From the NCBI GenBank assembly GCA_036872755.1, contig JAVHNS010000009.1, forward strand, positions 744,001-808,000: a stretch of 64,000 bases of DNA, given 5' to 3'. The translations under genes were made by a program, and so were the position numbers. The notes beneath the pieces were generated by a model. The model ran no database searches and was not told the origin of the DNA. It saw only the letters and a program-made list of their open reading frames with translations. Within the stretch, counting starts at the first letter, position 1. Each line of letters begins with the position of its first letter. This document shows, in pieces, positions 10,170-20,958 of this stretch. Source of the DNA: Orbilia blumenaviensis. Its lineage: Eukaryota; Ascomycota; Orbiliomycetes; Orbiliales; Orbiliaceae.

Positions 10170-11093
10170 GCAGAATACCTACCCGGCTACAGCTCAATTT
10201 CTAACTATGGATCAGACGACTCGGGTCCACTAGGAGCCTCAGACTTCTTTGAGACTATAGAGGTTTATACAACTACGAAGTTTTTAGAAACTGCCTACAT
10301 TGAGTACTCGGGACGTCAACTATCTGATATGGAGGACAGACCAGTTGCAATTATGGGGTTAGAGCATAGAATTTACATGCAGTGGGGCTGCTTGAGCATG
10401 TACGGAATTCTCCTAGATAATTTCCCGCGTCCAGATCCCAGGCTCGGGGTATCTGGGTGTCGAGGGGCACTTGTGTGGAAGCGCAACGAGGAACCTCTGG
10501 CGAGGATTTCTTTCGATAAAACAAATGCCCTCGTTCCATCTTAGTCATGGATAGGCTACTCAGGGAAGATTACCTACGCCATTCCTTCAGACCTTGTTGT
10601 TGATGGCCTCAGCAAGCTCGAATTTAAGCATGACTTTTGCAACGTTGGTAGATCCCCCGAGGGTTCGGAGGGAAAGCGTCTACAGATCATTGGTCAGCTC
10701 TTCAAGGTAGATGATATCGCCTTCCAAAGGTCCAATAGTTCATGGCAACGGATACATCACGGAGATAGCCCTGTTGGGGCTGTAAGCTTCGACAGATTGG
10801 AAGATGATATTCAAATCGAAACTCCTCCTCCTCGGCGCCCTCTAAATGCTGTTGTAATTGGATCGACCTCCAATATCTTAGAATCCTGCACGCACAACTC
10901 CAGCGGTGAGCCAAAGAAATTCCTCGTTGCTCTAATTGTGAAAACGGCAACTTTAGGTAAAGCAGGTGATAGTTCCCAAGACCCTATGGCAGAGAATTCA
11001 AATTTATGTTACGAAAGAATCGGACTGGGCTTTTTGAGCAAAGAATGGATGGATAAATATGTCACATCTGCTGGAAAGATATCCATCATCTAG
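10170..11093 (+). pseudogene. HET-domain protein gene remnant (C-terminal half) with nonsense mutation
   Basis: One frame runs from 10170 to the stop at 11091-11093, broken only by TAG at 10542-10544. It encodes the C-terminal half of a classical HET protein: YIEYSGRQLSDMEDRPVAIM (the region after the HET domain), ALVWKRNEEPLARISF, then VPS-stop-SWIGYSGKITY. The family motif here is PSWSW, so the TAG replaces the first Trp (TGG to TAG). On the other strand that is CCA to CTA, a C-to-T change at CpA, the classical RIP context. The N-terminal HET domain is absent upstream, so the copy is truncated as well as interrupted. The rest of the C-terminal portion, to GKISII, is intact. It may be a recent casualty of duplication and RIP, or a decaying allele of an incompatibility locus. 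Confidence 0.82.
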
Positions 11094-12221
11094 GTGGGAC
11101 ATCAATTGCAAGTTGGACCCAGAGGCTATATTAGGGCGACATGTGGTATCATGCATATGTTGACATATGGGTTTGGGGCTGCCTTCGGCGGAAGAGCAAC
11201 TGGCACAAGTAATGAATATTTTTGCTTCATATTATGTTCTCCTCCTTTATCTATCTCTATAGCGTTATTCTTCTCCTAATTTGACTTTCAGTTAATGGTT
11301 TTGCCTGTTCAATGAATAAATTGACTCTCTCATCATTGTCTAAATCTGGCCTGTAGATGCCTACGGGCACCAACGTGATTCCTAACACGCTACCTTGGTA
11401 CAAAGTAGTGACACGGGTCAGGTCAGCGACATGTATAGCTACAATCGATATACTTCGGCACGCTGAAAGGTATGATCATGTCGATTTCTTAGGCCTTTAA
11501 CGTCAGCCTCTTTCATCGTTGTACCGCTTTCAGTCTCAGCCAGTCGTTGCTTTTTACCAGCCGCGTGTATTCATATGCAGATATAGTATGACACACCTAT
11601 CAAATAAAACGTATTTGAATGGGTCGACTAACTTCCCGACCTTGGTTACCAATAAGAAATTGATTAGGAAAGAAAATCGATTTGAATTTACGAGGGTTAG
11701 CTAAGTTAGAAATCCTGAAGCCTCGCGGATCCGAGATATCTAGATGAGGTTCAGCCAATTGATACACTCAGCGACGGGTATGCTCATCCATTTCCCCCTC
11801 TGCTGTATTTCTGCATTTGGTATGCATGTGCATATACGCTACCCTAGCATCGTTGCATATTGCAGCACACTTTATGTAGCTTACGCGTAGGCTGAAGCCT
11901 TGCACGATGTCCATGAGCCATTTCCCTACAAGGGTCTATCTCACTAGTCAGTTCACAGCGATTTGGATATGATATCCTTAAGGCATTTTAATACTAAAAA
12001 CCGATATATTATATAGAGGTTTTCGTATGTCTCCAAATTGAAATCGAGGAGTACGAAGCACCGCATTCCATATATCCCAGACCCAAGTACATGTTGGTAG
12101 ATATATACGACAATCCCTGTTTTATATTAAACTTACTCTAGCCAAAGGCCTTAAAGTCTCTCTAGCTAAGACTACTTTCATATATTCCTCGTTAAGGAGC
12201 TCTAAATAGCCTCCTGTAACG
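11094..12221. other. Intergenic region, no gene seen
   Basis: AT-rich, with stops in all frames beyond about 60 codons. It separates the HET pseudogene from the TM protein gene on the same strand. No RNA gene or repeat recognised. Confidence 0.4.
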
Positions 12222-13622
12222 ATGTATTATCCCTGGTACGAGCCCTTGACAGCTTGGGCGACAAATCTCAATGTCGAAATCGACGCCCTCGGTCTCGTTA
12301 CCATGCTAGGCGCGAAGGAAGTAGACCTGGCTATAGGACGACTAGTTTCAAGTAGTTACTTCGATTTCCTTCCCCTCCTTGGTGCGTTTGTAATCGCGGA
12401 CAATAGCTTTGCAGAAAGGCGCACCGGATTCACACTATACAATATCACGAATTCCCTCATTACTACTGATGTGGCACCCTGGCTCTCGCGCTGGGTTAAA
12501 GCACAACGGTTCGAAACGGCACGGATGGAGATAATATGGGACGTTTTTGACAACCGCCCATCTCAGTGGGTGGACTTCATCCTTGGGCTATTGCTTGTTG
12601 GCATTCCTCTCAATGGCATGTTGATTGCTATGACGGTTCTCTCGAAGGACTGGTGGGGATTCGCTAATGCCTTGTCAATGGTGTTTTCTATTTTGGTTAG
12701 AATTGTCCTTGCTTCTGCTTGCCGGAAAGGGATTGATGCCAACATCAAGAAAGCATTTAACTCTAAAGCCGAGGCAGAGGCGAAGAAGGAGAGGTCCGCA
12801 GCCACGTCTCGACCCACAAGTTCAAAAGTATCAAGCACGATAAATAGAGATTCGGATCTACAAATACCCCTACTAGAAGGATCCAGAGTGGGTCAAGCTG
12901 ACCAGAGCATCAAATATGCAAAGGTCTTAATAGTTACAGACGATTCCTGTCTGGTATCGATGGCAATAAACAAAGACCTTGCTCGGAACGTTCTCGCTAT
13001 CGACCCTGAGATTCAGAACCCGGGGTTTTATAATTTCTTGCGGTGGGTTGGATGGGCAGCCTTCGCAGTACATGTTATCAGTCTCAGCATGGCAGCGCTA
13101 CATACACAGATATACACAGTTGTCTTATTGATAGGCTCCACGATACTAGCGGCGTCTCACATTGGTTGTGACGATTACAAGATTGGAGAGTCCCCCATCG
13201 ATTTTGAAGAGAGGTCTGGGGGTTCTCATACCGGTTCTGGGACTGAAGGCTCTCACACCGGTCCTAGTGACGCTGAGGCTGGGGCTGCAGATGGGGGTAG
13301 TCGACTATACTCGCGCGAGTGCTGGATAACCTCGAGACTACGGGCAACAGTGATCAAACATCCACCAGGTTCAACCCGGGTTCAGGCTCTGCCAAAGACA
13401 GTCGAGGAGCGACCTGAGAACACGACCCAGAGATGGCCCAGTTTTAGGGGTCCAGCGAGTAAGAGTTCAAATCAACGAAAACTAGAGTCCCGAAATATAT
13501 TGTACCTTCGGCTCGGGTTGGATGATCGTGAGGACAAGTTGCTGGCGGAATGGGGTTTGATTCCTCGCGATAAAAAGTGGCAAGAAGGTTACTTGGCGCA
13601 AAAGCAAATGCGGCCTGCTTAA
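12222..13622 (+). CDS. Four-transmembrane fungal protein of unknown function
   Basis: Single exon, 466 aa. Four hydrophobic segments are visible at about residues 117-139, 146-166, 275-293 and 296-314, in two hairpins separated by a roughly 110-residue charged loop (includes KKAFNSKAEAEAKKERSAA). The N-terminal part has an amphipathic stretch near 48-60 but no cleavable signal. The tail after residue 320 is Ser/Gly/Glu-rich and soluble. I recall multi-TM proteins of this general layout as orphan genes in ascomycete accessory regions, often near HET genes, but I know no function. It sits between the HET pseudogene and a diverged repeat, so an accessory role is likely but unproven. Confidence 0.75.
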   Translation: MYYPWYEPLTAWATNLNVEIDALGLVTMLGAKEVDLAIGRLVSSSYFDFLPLLGAFVIADNSFAERRTGFTLYNITNSLITTDVAPWLSRWVKAQRFETARMEIIWDVFDNRPSQWVDFILGLLLVGIPLNGMLIAMTVLSKDWWGFANALSMVFSILVRIVLASACRKGIDANIKKAFNSKAEAEAKKERSAATSRPTSSKVSSTINRDSDLQIPLLEGSRVGQADQSIKYAKVLIVTDDSCLVSMAINKDLARNVLAIDPEIQNPGFYNFLRWVGWAAFAVHVISLSMAALHTQIYTVVLLIGSTILAASHIGCDDYKIGESPIDFEERSGGSHTGSGTEGSHTGPSDAEAGAADGGSRLYSRECWITSRLRATVIKHPPGSTRVQALPKTVEERPENTTQRWPSFRGPASKSSNQRKLESRNILYLRLGLDDREDKLLAEWGLIPRDKKWQEGYLAQKQMRPA

Positions 13623-14367
13623 ATGTGGAGTAGGTTTGGGTGCCTACCTGAGTACTGTGCTGGAAATCAGGGTGGGATTGATAAGTACGCATACAGATTT
13701 CATTTTAAAAAGAGCCCCATATATTTCCGATTACGACATGTCCACAGTGCATTGAGAAACTGTATATCGAACACTAGTCAGTCTAAAATTTGGCTTGACA
13801 GTAGTAAAGACATATTAAAGGGCCTTTAAGGCGCCTTCTAGACACATTATGGTCCCCAAAAACGCACCATTTCGCGATAGTAATTACCCTAGAGGGTCTG
13901 GGTACTTTTCTGAGACTGTTTTCGAATATTAAAAGATTTTAAAAAGAAAGCAAGCCGTCTTATTTCTTTCAAATCGTTATTTATATTGTTTTAAGTTCCC
14001 TTTCTTCTATAAACCGTCTTGGGAAACCAGCCGAAACCCCGTACGGTACCTATCAGTACCTACTTACCTAGATACAAAGGATTTTGGCAGTTTGTGTATA
14101 AGGTTATTCTTGTATCGCAAACCACACACGCAACTACTATCTTAGCATTATAGTCCCTCGAAAAATTCTTGCAACCACTGACTTTATGAATCAATAAGGA
14201 TGAAGCGTAGAAAGGAAATTGAAGCCTTTGAGGTTTGATAGTGACATTTACATGAGCATTGCTAGGATAGTATAATCTAGTAACCTCATTCAGACTATAT
14301 GCGAATAGGGTACGACCCTAGTGCCTTGTTAACAAACTCCACACATGAAAGACTTTCGTATCCCTAG
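13623..14367. other. Convergent intergenic region with second repeat copy
   Basis: Starts right after the TM-protein stop and holds the second copy of the dispersed repeat (13776-13882), followed by AT-rich DNA. No gene seen. Confidence 0.45.
13776..13882 (+). repeat. Dispersed repeat, copy 2
   Basis: Direct-orientation partner of 9282-9390. Shared blocks include AGTCAGTCT, TAAAGACATA, TAAGGC and CAAAAAC/CCAAAAAC...GCACC. The pair flanks the stretch with the HET promoter, the HET pseudogene and the TM gene. Confidence 0.7.
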
Positions 14368-15750
14368 TTACAAATCCACACTAGATAAATCCCGAATATG
14401 CAATGCAACTTGACCCTCAGGCACTGCTATTGATTCCAGAATAGTCGGGTCGTCTTGGAATTGATGAGTCTGAATTGTAGTCTTTACTACCTCGAGAACA
14501 CTACGTTCTAGGATGATGGTGCCATTTGGCGTCAACGCCTTGTCAAGTGTCATTACTCGCGCTAAGTATCGTAATGCAGAATTTAGAGCGTGCTGCCCGC
14601 CTATTCGGCCATTGCTGGACTTGTAAACCTGAGTTAAAAATGCGGGCATATATGTTGGTTGTACTGCTGGCTCTTCAGGGCTGCCATCGTTATTCAAGGC
14701 TCGGATTAGAAGATTGCGGATAGGCTCGTCGAGAGACCTCCATGTTGATTGAAATAGATTTGCATGGGCTAGGTCGGATGCATTGCCCATGCATAATAAC
14801 CGCAGAAAGGCTCTTTCATTGTCATCCTTTACCCCCAATTGTGTGAACCCCTTACGGGAGAGGAGTTGAGCGCGGTAGACCAGTACTTGATCATACCTAT
14901 CATGCAGGCTATGTTCCGACTGGCTGATATTAGTAATTTCCATAACTATGTTATGAGTGATTTGATAGGTTAGTATAATCGGTTCCACCAGTTTCTTTGC
15001 ACACGTCCAGTCCATATGGCCAGCAGCGCTAGCGACATCGAGCACCTGCTCTATAAAATGCATCTCGACGGCTTTTTTATAGCTACTGAACCGCACGAGA
15101 CTCTTTAAGGAGGCAGGAGGGCTCTCTGCCTGGGCCAACTGGCCATAATTAAATACGGCTCCGAGTTCTAGACCTCGTAACAGGTCCGCCTTCTGTTCTG
15201 GATTGAGTCGATCGAGGGAGGGCACCATGCCATTTTGTACTGCCTTGTAGAGTATAGCATCATGGTTATCACCAGAAATGTCTAGCCCTGTAGCTTTATG
15301 ATAGTCTGATGCAAGGTTCGGGTCTTTCCCAAGATCGTTTATTATCATTGATGTAATGAGGGTAAGGAGATCATCTGAACCCTTTATAGTGTCAAGAACA
15401 AGCCCGCGGAGCCAAGTGAAGGAGTCTTTTGACAATCTGATATGTTCAGGCTGTGCGGCGACAAGGACGTCATATTCACCATTATATATCCATCGTAGTG
15501 TTAAGATTCCGACGAGAGTGCGGTTTATCTCGTCGTACTCTTTGTTGTAGAGGATATTTGAGGGGGATAGGATTGTAGGTTCTGAACCGGGAGAGTCTCG
15601 GATTGAATATGCGTTCTTCAGACGGTCTAGCTCGGGGCCAAAGGCGAGTTTTAGATCTCTAAGGAGGGTCTTTTCGTCTGCTTTGAAAAAGAATTCGAAA
15701 TTGCTCAGATTCTTAGTGACCTCCTGATCTTTGATATCCGTTTTATTCAT
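14368..15750 (-). CDS. Uncharacterised 460-aa protein
   Basis: Single exon starting at the first in-frame ATG (MNKTDIKDQEVTKNLSNFEF). It is soluble and mostly helical, with no signal peptide or TM segment. Residues about 95-190 contain LITSMIINDLGKDPNLASD and then DISGDNHDAILYKAV. Asp-Leu-Gly-Lys after an Asn-Asp pair, and the later NHD, recall the metal-binding segments of HD-type phosphohydrolases, where HDxGK would be usual; here the first His is replaced by Asn. That link is a guess. The rest has no motif I recognise. It is the last gene of the accessory island; the next 5 kb lacks genes. Codon use looks ordinary and the frame is intact, so I take it as a real gene. Confidence 0.7.
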   Translation of the reverse strand: MNKTDIKDQEVTKNLSNFEFFFKADEKTLLRDLKLAFGPELDRLKNAYSIRDSPGSEPTILSPSNILYNKEYDEINRTLVGILTLRWIYNGEYDVLVAAQPEHIRLSKDSFTWLRGLVLDTIKGSDDLLTLITSMIINDLGKDPNLASDYHKATGLDISGDNHDAILYKAVQNGMVPSLDRLNPEQKADLLRGLELGAVFNYGQLAQAESPPASLKSLVRFSSYKKAVEMHFIEQVLDVASAAGHMDWTCAKKLVEPIILTYQITHNIVMEITNISQSEHSLHDRYDQVLVYRAQLLSRKGFTQLGVKDDNERAFLRLLCMGNASDLAHANLFQSTWRSLDEPIRNLLIRALNNDGSPEEPAVQPTYMPAFLTQVYKSSNGRIGGQHALNSALRYLARVMTLDKALTPNGTIILERSVLEVVKTTIQTHQFQDDPTILESIAVPEGQVALHIRDLSSVDL

Positions 15751-17209
15751 TTTTTGTCTTGTGTCTTAAACCATGTGTAGTAAATTTTTGTGCCTATGGT
15801 CGCCCCCGTCTTTGCTTTGCTTTCATGGAAACGAATCCTAAAGGCTAATATGATCGAGATAGGATGAATCTAGTAAGCGACGTTGCGCCCCGGGCGTGAT
15901 CAAATCAATGGAATATCCGCTCTGCTTCGTTGAGGCTGGTTTACGAGTCCAGGAATATCCCAGGAATTGTCATGGAGTCATATGAATTTGCGCTTTTGTC
16001 ATTCCGTCACTGCGGAGATATCGATAGCCAACTGGCATGCATGTAGGTTGTCGTTTGTTACACACGCCCGCTGCACACTATTTTAAGTAAGCGAATATCT
16101 AACCCCTCCCCAACGTGGCTAACCGGATCTGCTTTACTAGAAGAAGGAAACTGGATATCGATAGTTGAGCACGTGGCGCTCGCGCTTGAATGGGAAACTG
16201 GCAACGTTGGGAATGAGGCCGAGTGTAACCGCTTGGTATTGTCTTTAAAAGTATTTACGTAATTTTACTACAAGTTGTTCGTTGATTTCAAATGTATCAT
16301 TCTGTTGAGATAATCTAGATTGTTGGTGTAATTCTCTGGCTTCAAAGCCCCCATTGTTATCAATATAGATGCATCAGTATTGCGACTAACTCATTGGTAA
16401 AATGATCCAAAATAGTTTCATAGCTGTATATTACAATGGGGAATATATTGGTCCACGTCAATGTTAATATTGATATATCCATGCTGCGATCTGCGCTCTA
16501 AAACCTCTAAAGTTTTTTGTATTGATATCTCAACCAAGATATAGCAGCTCCAATAACAATTTCGAACATTTCGATGTGGTTGATTTAGACATGAATATCG
16601 TCGGGAAAGCGTTACTAATGCTTGGTCATAGGTTTAGAGTACTTTGTCAGTATTTCCCAAGGTTGGATGGTCTAGTTGAAAACAGATATCTCTCCAATTC
16701 TTATTTATACAGTAATTTTATGGTCATCCCGGCATTTGTTTAATCACTGATAGGCATTCTATAGTATGTCTGGAATATTTGCCTCGTTAATCTATACTTT
16801 GTTGATAAAATGCCAACCCGGGACCTTTCGCTCTGGAGACCGATTTAATATCAAGTATTATAGATGTTCTGGACTCGTGGCGTTTTTTGTGGAAGATCTA
16901 TGGAGTATTATAAGGAACCAAGCTTTTTTATGGTGCACTGAACCGGATCCACACCTTAATTCGGAGTTGGGAAAAACAGATCCAGAGTTGGGCGGAAACT
17001 CAAAAAAAGGGGTGGCGATCAGGAGCTGTCAAGAACCGAAGTAAACTACAAGACAGAAAGCTGCAGGCAAGAATCGCGTAATCACCGTATATGGCCGGGG
17101 GAAATGGATGGGCGCCACCGATTACCCTTCTTCCATCCCCCATCCATCATGTTTTCACCTTTGACAAGGGATAAACTGGGGAAGCTTGAGGTGTGGATTC
17201 TTGCTAGCG

Positions 17210-17241
<32 letters not shown>

Positions 17242-20200
17242 CGTGTAGGAGGACCCTTGGGAAAGACGGGACGGTCGATACAACAGATAGATTGCGATCG
17301 CTTTCTGCCCCCTTTCAGAAAAATTTCTTGGTTTCCCGGATAGTAAATTGGGGTTTCGGTCGGAGGGGATTGCCGTAGTTATCTCGTTTATTTGAGGCTT
17401 GGGGGCGGGCTCGTGATAATCGTTCGGCTGTATGCTTCTAAATGTACCGACTTATATATGGCAGACATGCGAGCGAGAGATATATCATAAGACCTGATAT
17501 TGCCAAGGAAAGTGGCGGCAGGTATTGTCGATATCATGTAGTTACTTACACACCCAGCTTCCTAAAGCTACTGAGATCCTGTGATAGGATTTCGGACGTG
17601 GATGTGATCGTGGAGACGATGGGGAGGGGAGGCTGGGCGCCATTGAGGTCTTTTTCTCTCTTTGCTTCAAGGGTCCAAAACGACCATTGCAAGAACAAAC
17701 TTTGAAGCTGTAGCTAGTGTACTAGTGTGGATTTTCGTTCGTCCCAACTCAGTTACTGAAAGTTTGTAGGTTTTTGTTAGTTGCATTATCAAGGGGGACA
17801 TCTGCAGGGTTTGTGAAAGGTCCGAACGTTCGTTTAGTTTGCTCGATGCATTGGCATCTTCGACGGTGCTCAATGTCATAGCTTTCTTGTAATCTTCTGC
17901 ACTTGATCCGTGTAGAATGAATCTCATCGCGCGCGAGATGTTGAATCTGCGCGTCGTGCGGATGTAATTCTAGTGGGGATTGCGGTATAAAATGTGTGAA
18001 ACCTTTTCTCCTTTCTATTTTTGCGCAGAATTCGGTAAAAAAAAAAAATTGTGACGAGGTTTGCGCGTTTGAATATCGCAAAGCTACAGGCCCCAAGCGA
18101 CAGCAGCTATATCGCGCTATTAGACGAATGGTATTAATTATATCACAGGAACCCGCATGGTGCATATATGTAGTATGTACTGATGTACATGAAGCAGGAT
18201 GGGAAAATGTAATGTACCTTTGCCTCGCCTGTATTTATGTACCGGTCCTACCGCTGAGCCAAGGCCAAGTGATCCCTTACTTTGCTGATATGCAGGTATG
18301 TCGTGGTAAGCTTGTGATATGGATGGCTCTGCTCCCAGCGATTCGATTTGATTCAGTTCAATTCAATCTCGTGAAGCTAGGGGCAAGCTTAAGGCGGGCG
18401 TTCGGACCAAGGACATGACCAGCCCTCTTTTTTTCTTCTCCATGCATCTGTTCGAATTCGATTTCTTTCCCCTGAGAGAGACAACCCCTGGACTAGGACG
18501 GTAAAGTAGTAGTATTATATACTCGTTCCTGGCGGCGATGCTGATTCTAATTTTCTTTTTTGTTTTTTTTTTACTTTTTTGTGTTTGCATGGCTGGCTGG
18601 TGATTTTGAGATGTTGGTCGGTTAGTTGTCGATGTCTTTGTTCGACTTAACGTTTGTAATTGGTAATTCCGCTCTGTAGATAAAAGATAGAGTTGGTTAT
18701 AGGTTTTTACAATTTCTGCCCTCGTGAAGCTTGAAGGTTTAAAGTTTTCGTACGGGAAGGACAATACAGAAAAAGCAAAGGAAGGGTTCTACTAGCTATA
18801 AGGCGAAAGGAAGACCAAGATTGCGGTTGTCGTGATCGTATGCGTATATTATGAGATAGACGTTGGTAGTAGTAATATATCGAAATTCAATCTCAGAAGC
18901 TTCAGATTATACCGTAAATCCCTCCTTTCTCCGCCATTATCATAATCATCTTTCTCTTCTCTCTTCCTCCCTCTTCTTCCTTTCCTCTAAGCTTCCTCCA
19001 GACCTCCTGTCGACTGTCGTGATGCCCTCATTTCAACCCAACCCCCCTCTCTCCCTCTAATTGGCAGTATCCTTCGAGTCCTTCTGCTTCCCCACGCACC
19101 TTATATATCCAGCTCTCTGTCGACACTCCTTTGAATTCAAATAATAGAGGTAGCATAGGTTTCGTACTGCTTCCTGCTTACTTTTCTTGATATCATCATG
19201 ATCTTGGGTACTTACGTTACGTACTAAATTACAGGCTGCTCTGGAAGCTTCCCACCCCCTGCAGGCCCCCGGCCCATGTCCTGGTCATTATCATCATTCG
19301 GCTACATTATCCTGAAGTACCGAGCCACCCGCTGTCTGTCTGAGATACTTTCTCTCTCTCTCTCCTTCTCGTCCGATTCAATCGAGGTTAGCAGGAAACC
19401 CCACACCCACACACATGCATATGCTCCCTCCTCGCACGCCCCTTCCAAGAGGCCTAGCTAGAGGGGAGGGAAAAGAGACGAGAAGCTTAAGGGAGAGATC
19501 CACACTGAATTGCTGACTTGATGTTTATACGCAGTTATTTGCTTAGCAAGTTAACAGCAGCCCAAGCTTACTGAGTAAGTAAGGAAGTAAGTGGTTACAT
19601 TTGCTTCGCTTTGCTGCCTATATCCTTAGCTATCGAGAGCTATCGGTTGGTTGTGAAGGGTCTCATTCGACTCTATATACCTGCGGCTGCACTATAACTG
19701 CCATAATACGATCACCACTTGCGACTGCCCCTCGATATCAGTTATAGTTGCTCTTATATATATACATACGCTATAGTATACTCAAGGGCTATACGTATCA
19801 CGATCGAGTCCGAGCCCTCGCCGAGTCCCTGGCTATTTTATCTATCTACCTACCAGCTATCCTATCTAACTATCTATCTACATACCTATCCGGTAACTCT
19901 TGGATTGTATTATTACACGACAAGCCCTCGGCACTCTACAAATTCAAGAAGTACTTACTGCTTGAAGTATTTACTCGCTTCTTGGGTAAGTAAGTACTTC
20001 CCTAGCTACTTGAAAGTACATACGAGATTCGATCGGGAGAATAGCAGGGAAGCGGTTTCATCCTGTCGGTTCGAAGCTAAGGCACAGCAAAGCACCACCG
20101 CATTGCATTTGCATTCTCACACCCTCACATCCTTCTGATCTGATCACTCTTCTGGCTGGCTTTCTGGCTCTCAACTCGCTCGTTTTCCCTGTTCACCGCT

Positions 20201-20958
20201 AACGAACCCCTTCTTTTTTCAGCCAACCACCGGCTTCCCTCACTCACTCCTCGCTCCTCATTATTCACACCCCCAAAACTTCACGACTTCACCTCACCTC
20301 ACCTCACCTCGACTCCGACCTCCTTATCCTTATCATCCATTCTCATCACCATTTCTCCGTCTCGACCTGGCCATCGTGGACCGTCCTGTGTCGTCGTCGT
20401 CAAGTTCCGTCGTCATCAATCTAACCTGATCCGCTCGTTCTATCCGGTGCCATCCACTTTCCCACTTTCGGCCGTCGCACCGCTCACAACTGGCGTTCCG
20501 TGCTGGCCTTGCTCGGTTCCCTCACAATTCACCGTTTGAGGAACCATACAAGCCAGAATCTAGAGCTCTCACCCAGCCCATCCCCCCGTCAAATTCAGCT
20601 CCACCGGAACTGCTCTCCTTTTCGGTAATTGGCATTCTGTACCTACTGCCTCGTCGCAACACCTCGAATACTCACTCCTGGTCCGTATCTCTGGGTTTGA
20701 GGGCTGTTTCACCAATTTACTCTACCAATATCGACGAGCACGAGTTACCCCTCTCCGCCCGGGTCACCCTCCCGACCCTTCTCCAATTCCTTTAGTCTCC
20801 CCTCCGGAAAAGCAATCTTTCGGTCCAGACAGACAGACAGACAGACAGACAGTCTGCTAGCCAACCAGCAAGTCTGCGACCGGCACTCGACAGTTCGGCC
20901 GGAATCCATACTATCCTTTCCATTTTAGTTTGGAAACAGCAAACGGTACCTACTCATA
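15751..20958. other. 5.2-kb gene-poor region and long leader of the RhoGAP gene
   Basis: No supported gene. A T30 run lies at 17212-17241. The interval has many short frames of up to 140 codons (for example 17996-18418), without domains and with skewed composition. From about 18900 onward the plus strand becomes pyrimidine-rich, and 20200-20800 is C/T-rich with TCACC repeats (about 20290-20315) and a CAGA microsatellite (20826-20852). This is probably a long promoter and 5' UTR for the downstream LIM-RhoGAP, perhaps with spliced leader exons that I cannot place. Confidence 0.45.
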
